64,000 nt of DNA from Ideonella paludis (GTDB lineage Bacteria; Pseudomonadota; Gammaproteobacteria; Burkholderiales; Burkholderiaceae_C): positions 62,001-126,000 of the forward strand of contig NZ_JAGQDG010000007.1 of assembly GCF_018069865.1 (NCBI RefSeq), read 5' to 3'. Positions 63,070-64,000 of the stretch are shown here, piece by piece. Within the stretch, counting starts at the first letter, position 1, and every line of letters starts with the position of its first letter. The translations under genes and the position numbers were made by a program. Below the pieces are notes generated by a model, which saw only the letters and a program-made list of their open reading frames with translations, was not told the DNA's origin and did not search any database.

Positions 63070-64000
63070 TTAGACGTTGAACAGGAAGTGCAACACGTCG
63101 CCGTCTTTGACCACATAGTCCTTGCCTTCGGCGCGCATCTTGCCGGCCTCTTTAGCGCCTTGCTCACCCTTGTAGGTGATGAAGTCTTCATAGGCGATGG
63201 TCTGCGCCCGGATGTAGCCGCGCTCGAAGTCAGTGTGAATGACGCCTGCGGCTTGCGGGCCGGTGGCGCCGATGGGCACGGTCCAGGCGCGCACTTCCTT
63301 CACCCCGGCGGTGAAGTAGGTTTGCAGGCCCAGCAGCTTGAAGCCGGCGCGGATCAGGCGGTTCAGGCCCGGCTCGTCCTGGCCCATTTCAGCCAGGAAC
63401 ATGCTGCGGTCTTCGTCACTCATCTCAGAGAGTTCAGCTTCGGTCTTGGCGCAGATGGCCACGACCGGGCCGTTCTGGGCGGCGGCGTATTCCTTCAGGC
63501 GGTCGAGGTAGGGGTTGTTCTCGAAGCCGTCTTCCGAGACGTTGGCCACAAACATGGCCGGCTTGGCGGTGATCAGGCACAAGGGCTTGAGCAAGACCAG
63601 CTCTTCCTTGCTGAAATCCACCGTGCGCACGGGCTTGCCTTCGTTCAGCGCGGCTTCGCACTTTTCCAGCACTTTGACCAGGGCGATGGCATCTTTGTCA
63701 CCGGCGCGTGCCACCTTGTTGTAGCGGTGCAGGCTCTTCTCGACGGTGCCCATATCGGCCAAGCACAGCTCGGTCTGGATCACCTCGATGTCGGAGATCG
63801 GGTCGATCTTGTTATTGACGTGAATGACGTTGCCGTCTTCAAAGCAGCGCACCACATTGACGATGGCGTCGGTTTCGCGGATGTGGCTCAGGAACTGGTT
63901 GCCCAGGCCTTCGCCCTTGGAGGCACCGGCCACCAGGCCCGCGATGTCCACAAACTCGACGATGGCCGGCAGGATGCGCTCAGGCTTGACGATCTCCGCC
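63070..64000 (-). CDS. ychF: YchF/OLA1 family ATPase (5' end outside window)
   Basis: The frame continues through the right edge of the window, so the N-terminal P-loop is not seen. Visible features: [52 protein letters not shown] (G3 and following region), [11 protein letters not shown] (NxxE-type G4 variant), and the C-terminal TGS-like domain ending [19 protein letters not shown]. YchF is an Obg-related ATPase that binds ribosomes and affects stress responses. It lies directly upstream of dnaE. Confidence 0.95.
   Translation of the reverse strand, partial: AEIVKPERILPAIVEFVDIAGLVAGASKGEGLGNQFLSHIRETDAIVNVVRCFEDGNVIHVNNKIDPISDIEVIQTELCLADMGTVEKSLHRYNKVARAGDKDAIALVKVLEKCEAALNEGKPVRTVDFSKEELVLLKPLCLITAKPAMFVANVSEDGFENNPYLDRLKEYAAAQNGPVVAICAKTEAELSEMSDEDRSMFLAEMGQDEPGLNRLIRAGFKLLGLQTYFTAGVKEVRAWTVPIGATGPQAAGVIHTDFERGYIRAQTIAYEDFITYKGEQGAKEAGKMRAEGKDYVVKDGDVLHFLFNV

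Noticed and set aside
1-64000. CRISPR arrays, rRNA operons, prophage
   Set aside because: No regularly spaced short repeats, no rRNA-like sequence, and no run of phage structural genes were seen on reading the window.

Overview
The window is GC-rich, densely coded DNA of a Gram-negative proteobacterium, most likely a betaproteobacterium of the order Burkholderiales. The evidence is the Bug-type solute receptors, the OmpC-like porin, the DUF1631, DUF2145 and DUF2975 proteins, and a hydrogenase maturation and sensing cluster in almost the same order as on Cupriavidus necator pHG1. No rRNA operon or CRISPR array is visible. One tRNA gene (Thr, anticodon CGT) is present.

Region 1 (1-10520) is a hydrogenase accessory and H2-sensing operon: hypB (cut by the window edge), a short hypF, hypC, hypD, hypE, hoxA, hoxB, hoxC and hoxJ. 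HoxBC is an H2-sensing regulatory hydrogenase, HoxJ its PAS histidine kinase and HoxA the NtrC-type activator. Two unusually long gaps (hypD-hypE and hoxB-hoxC) each hold an inverted pair of about 100-bp structured repeats with conserved internal segments and covarying stems.

Region 2 (10546-41406) is mostly core and signalling genes: ETF-ubiquinone oxidoreductase; an H-NOX nitric oxide sensor overlapping a PAS-GGDEF-EAL protein; an SDR, a YceH-like protein, a thioesterase and a nitroreductase; DUF2145 and DUF1631 proteins; tRNA-Thr; fbp, pepN and prfB (with the programmed frameshift); a Na+/solute symporter pair; a CheB-CheR-PAS fusion with a PAS kinase and a hydrolase; an acyl-CoA synthetase; a second GGDEF-EAL protein; a DUF2975/XRE pair; a lipoprotein and an aldo-keto reductase.

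Region 3 (41446-54555) is a divergent catabolic locus. On the minus strand are two LysR regulators, tcuA, tcuB and a Bug receptor. On the plus strand are a PrpF/aconitate-isomerase-like protein, a second Bug receptor, a porin, an itaconyl-CoA-hydratase-like enzyme, a class III CoA-transferase, a CitE-like lyase and a fumarase-superfamily lyase. Together they can be read as a route from tricarballylate through cis- and trans-aconitate to itaconate, then to pyruvate and acetyl-CoA. This is an inference from family membership and gene order.

Region 4 (54660-59419) includes a short, decayed mobile island: a C-terminal relic of an integron integrase (minus strand), a C-terminal relic of an IS91-type transposase, an attC-like site, and right after it a lower-GC gene for a TIR-like/TPR protein whose stop codon lies inside an attC-like GCCTAAC box. 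The geometry fits a collapsed integron that still carries one cassette, possibly an anti-phage gene. Beyond it lie BLUF, CBS-pair and secreted-protein genes.

Region 5 (59497-64000) holds dnaE and the 3' part of ychF.
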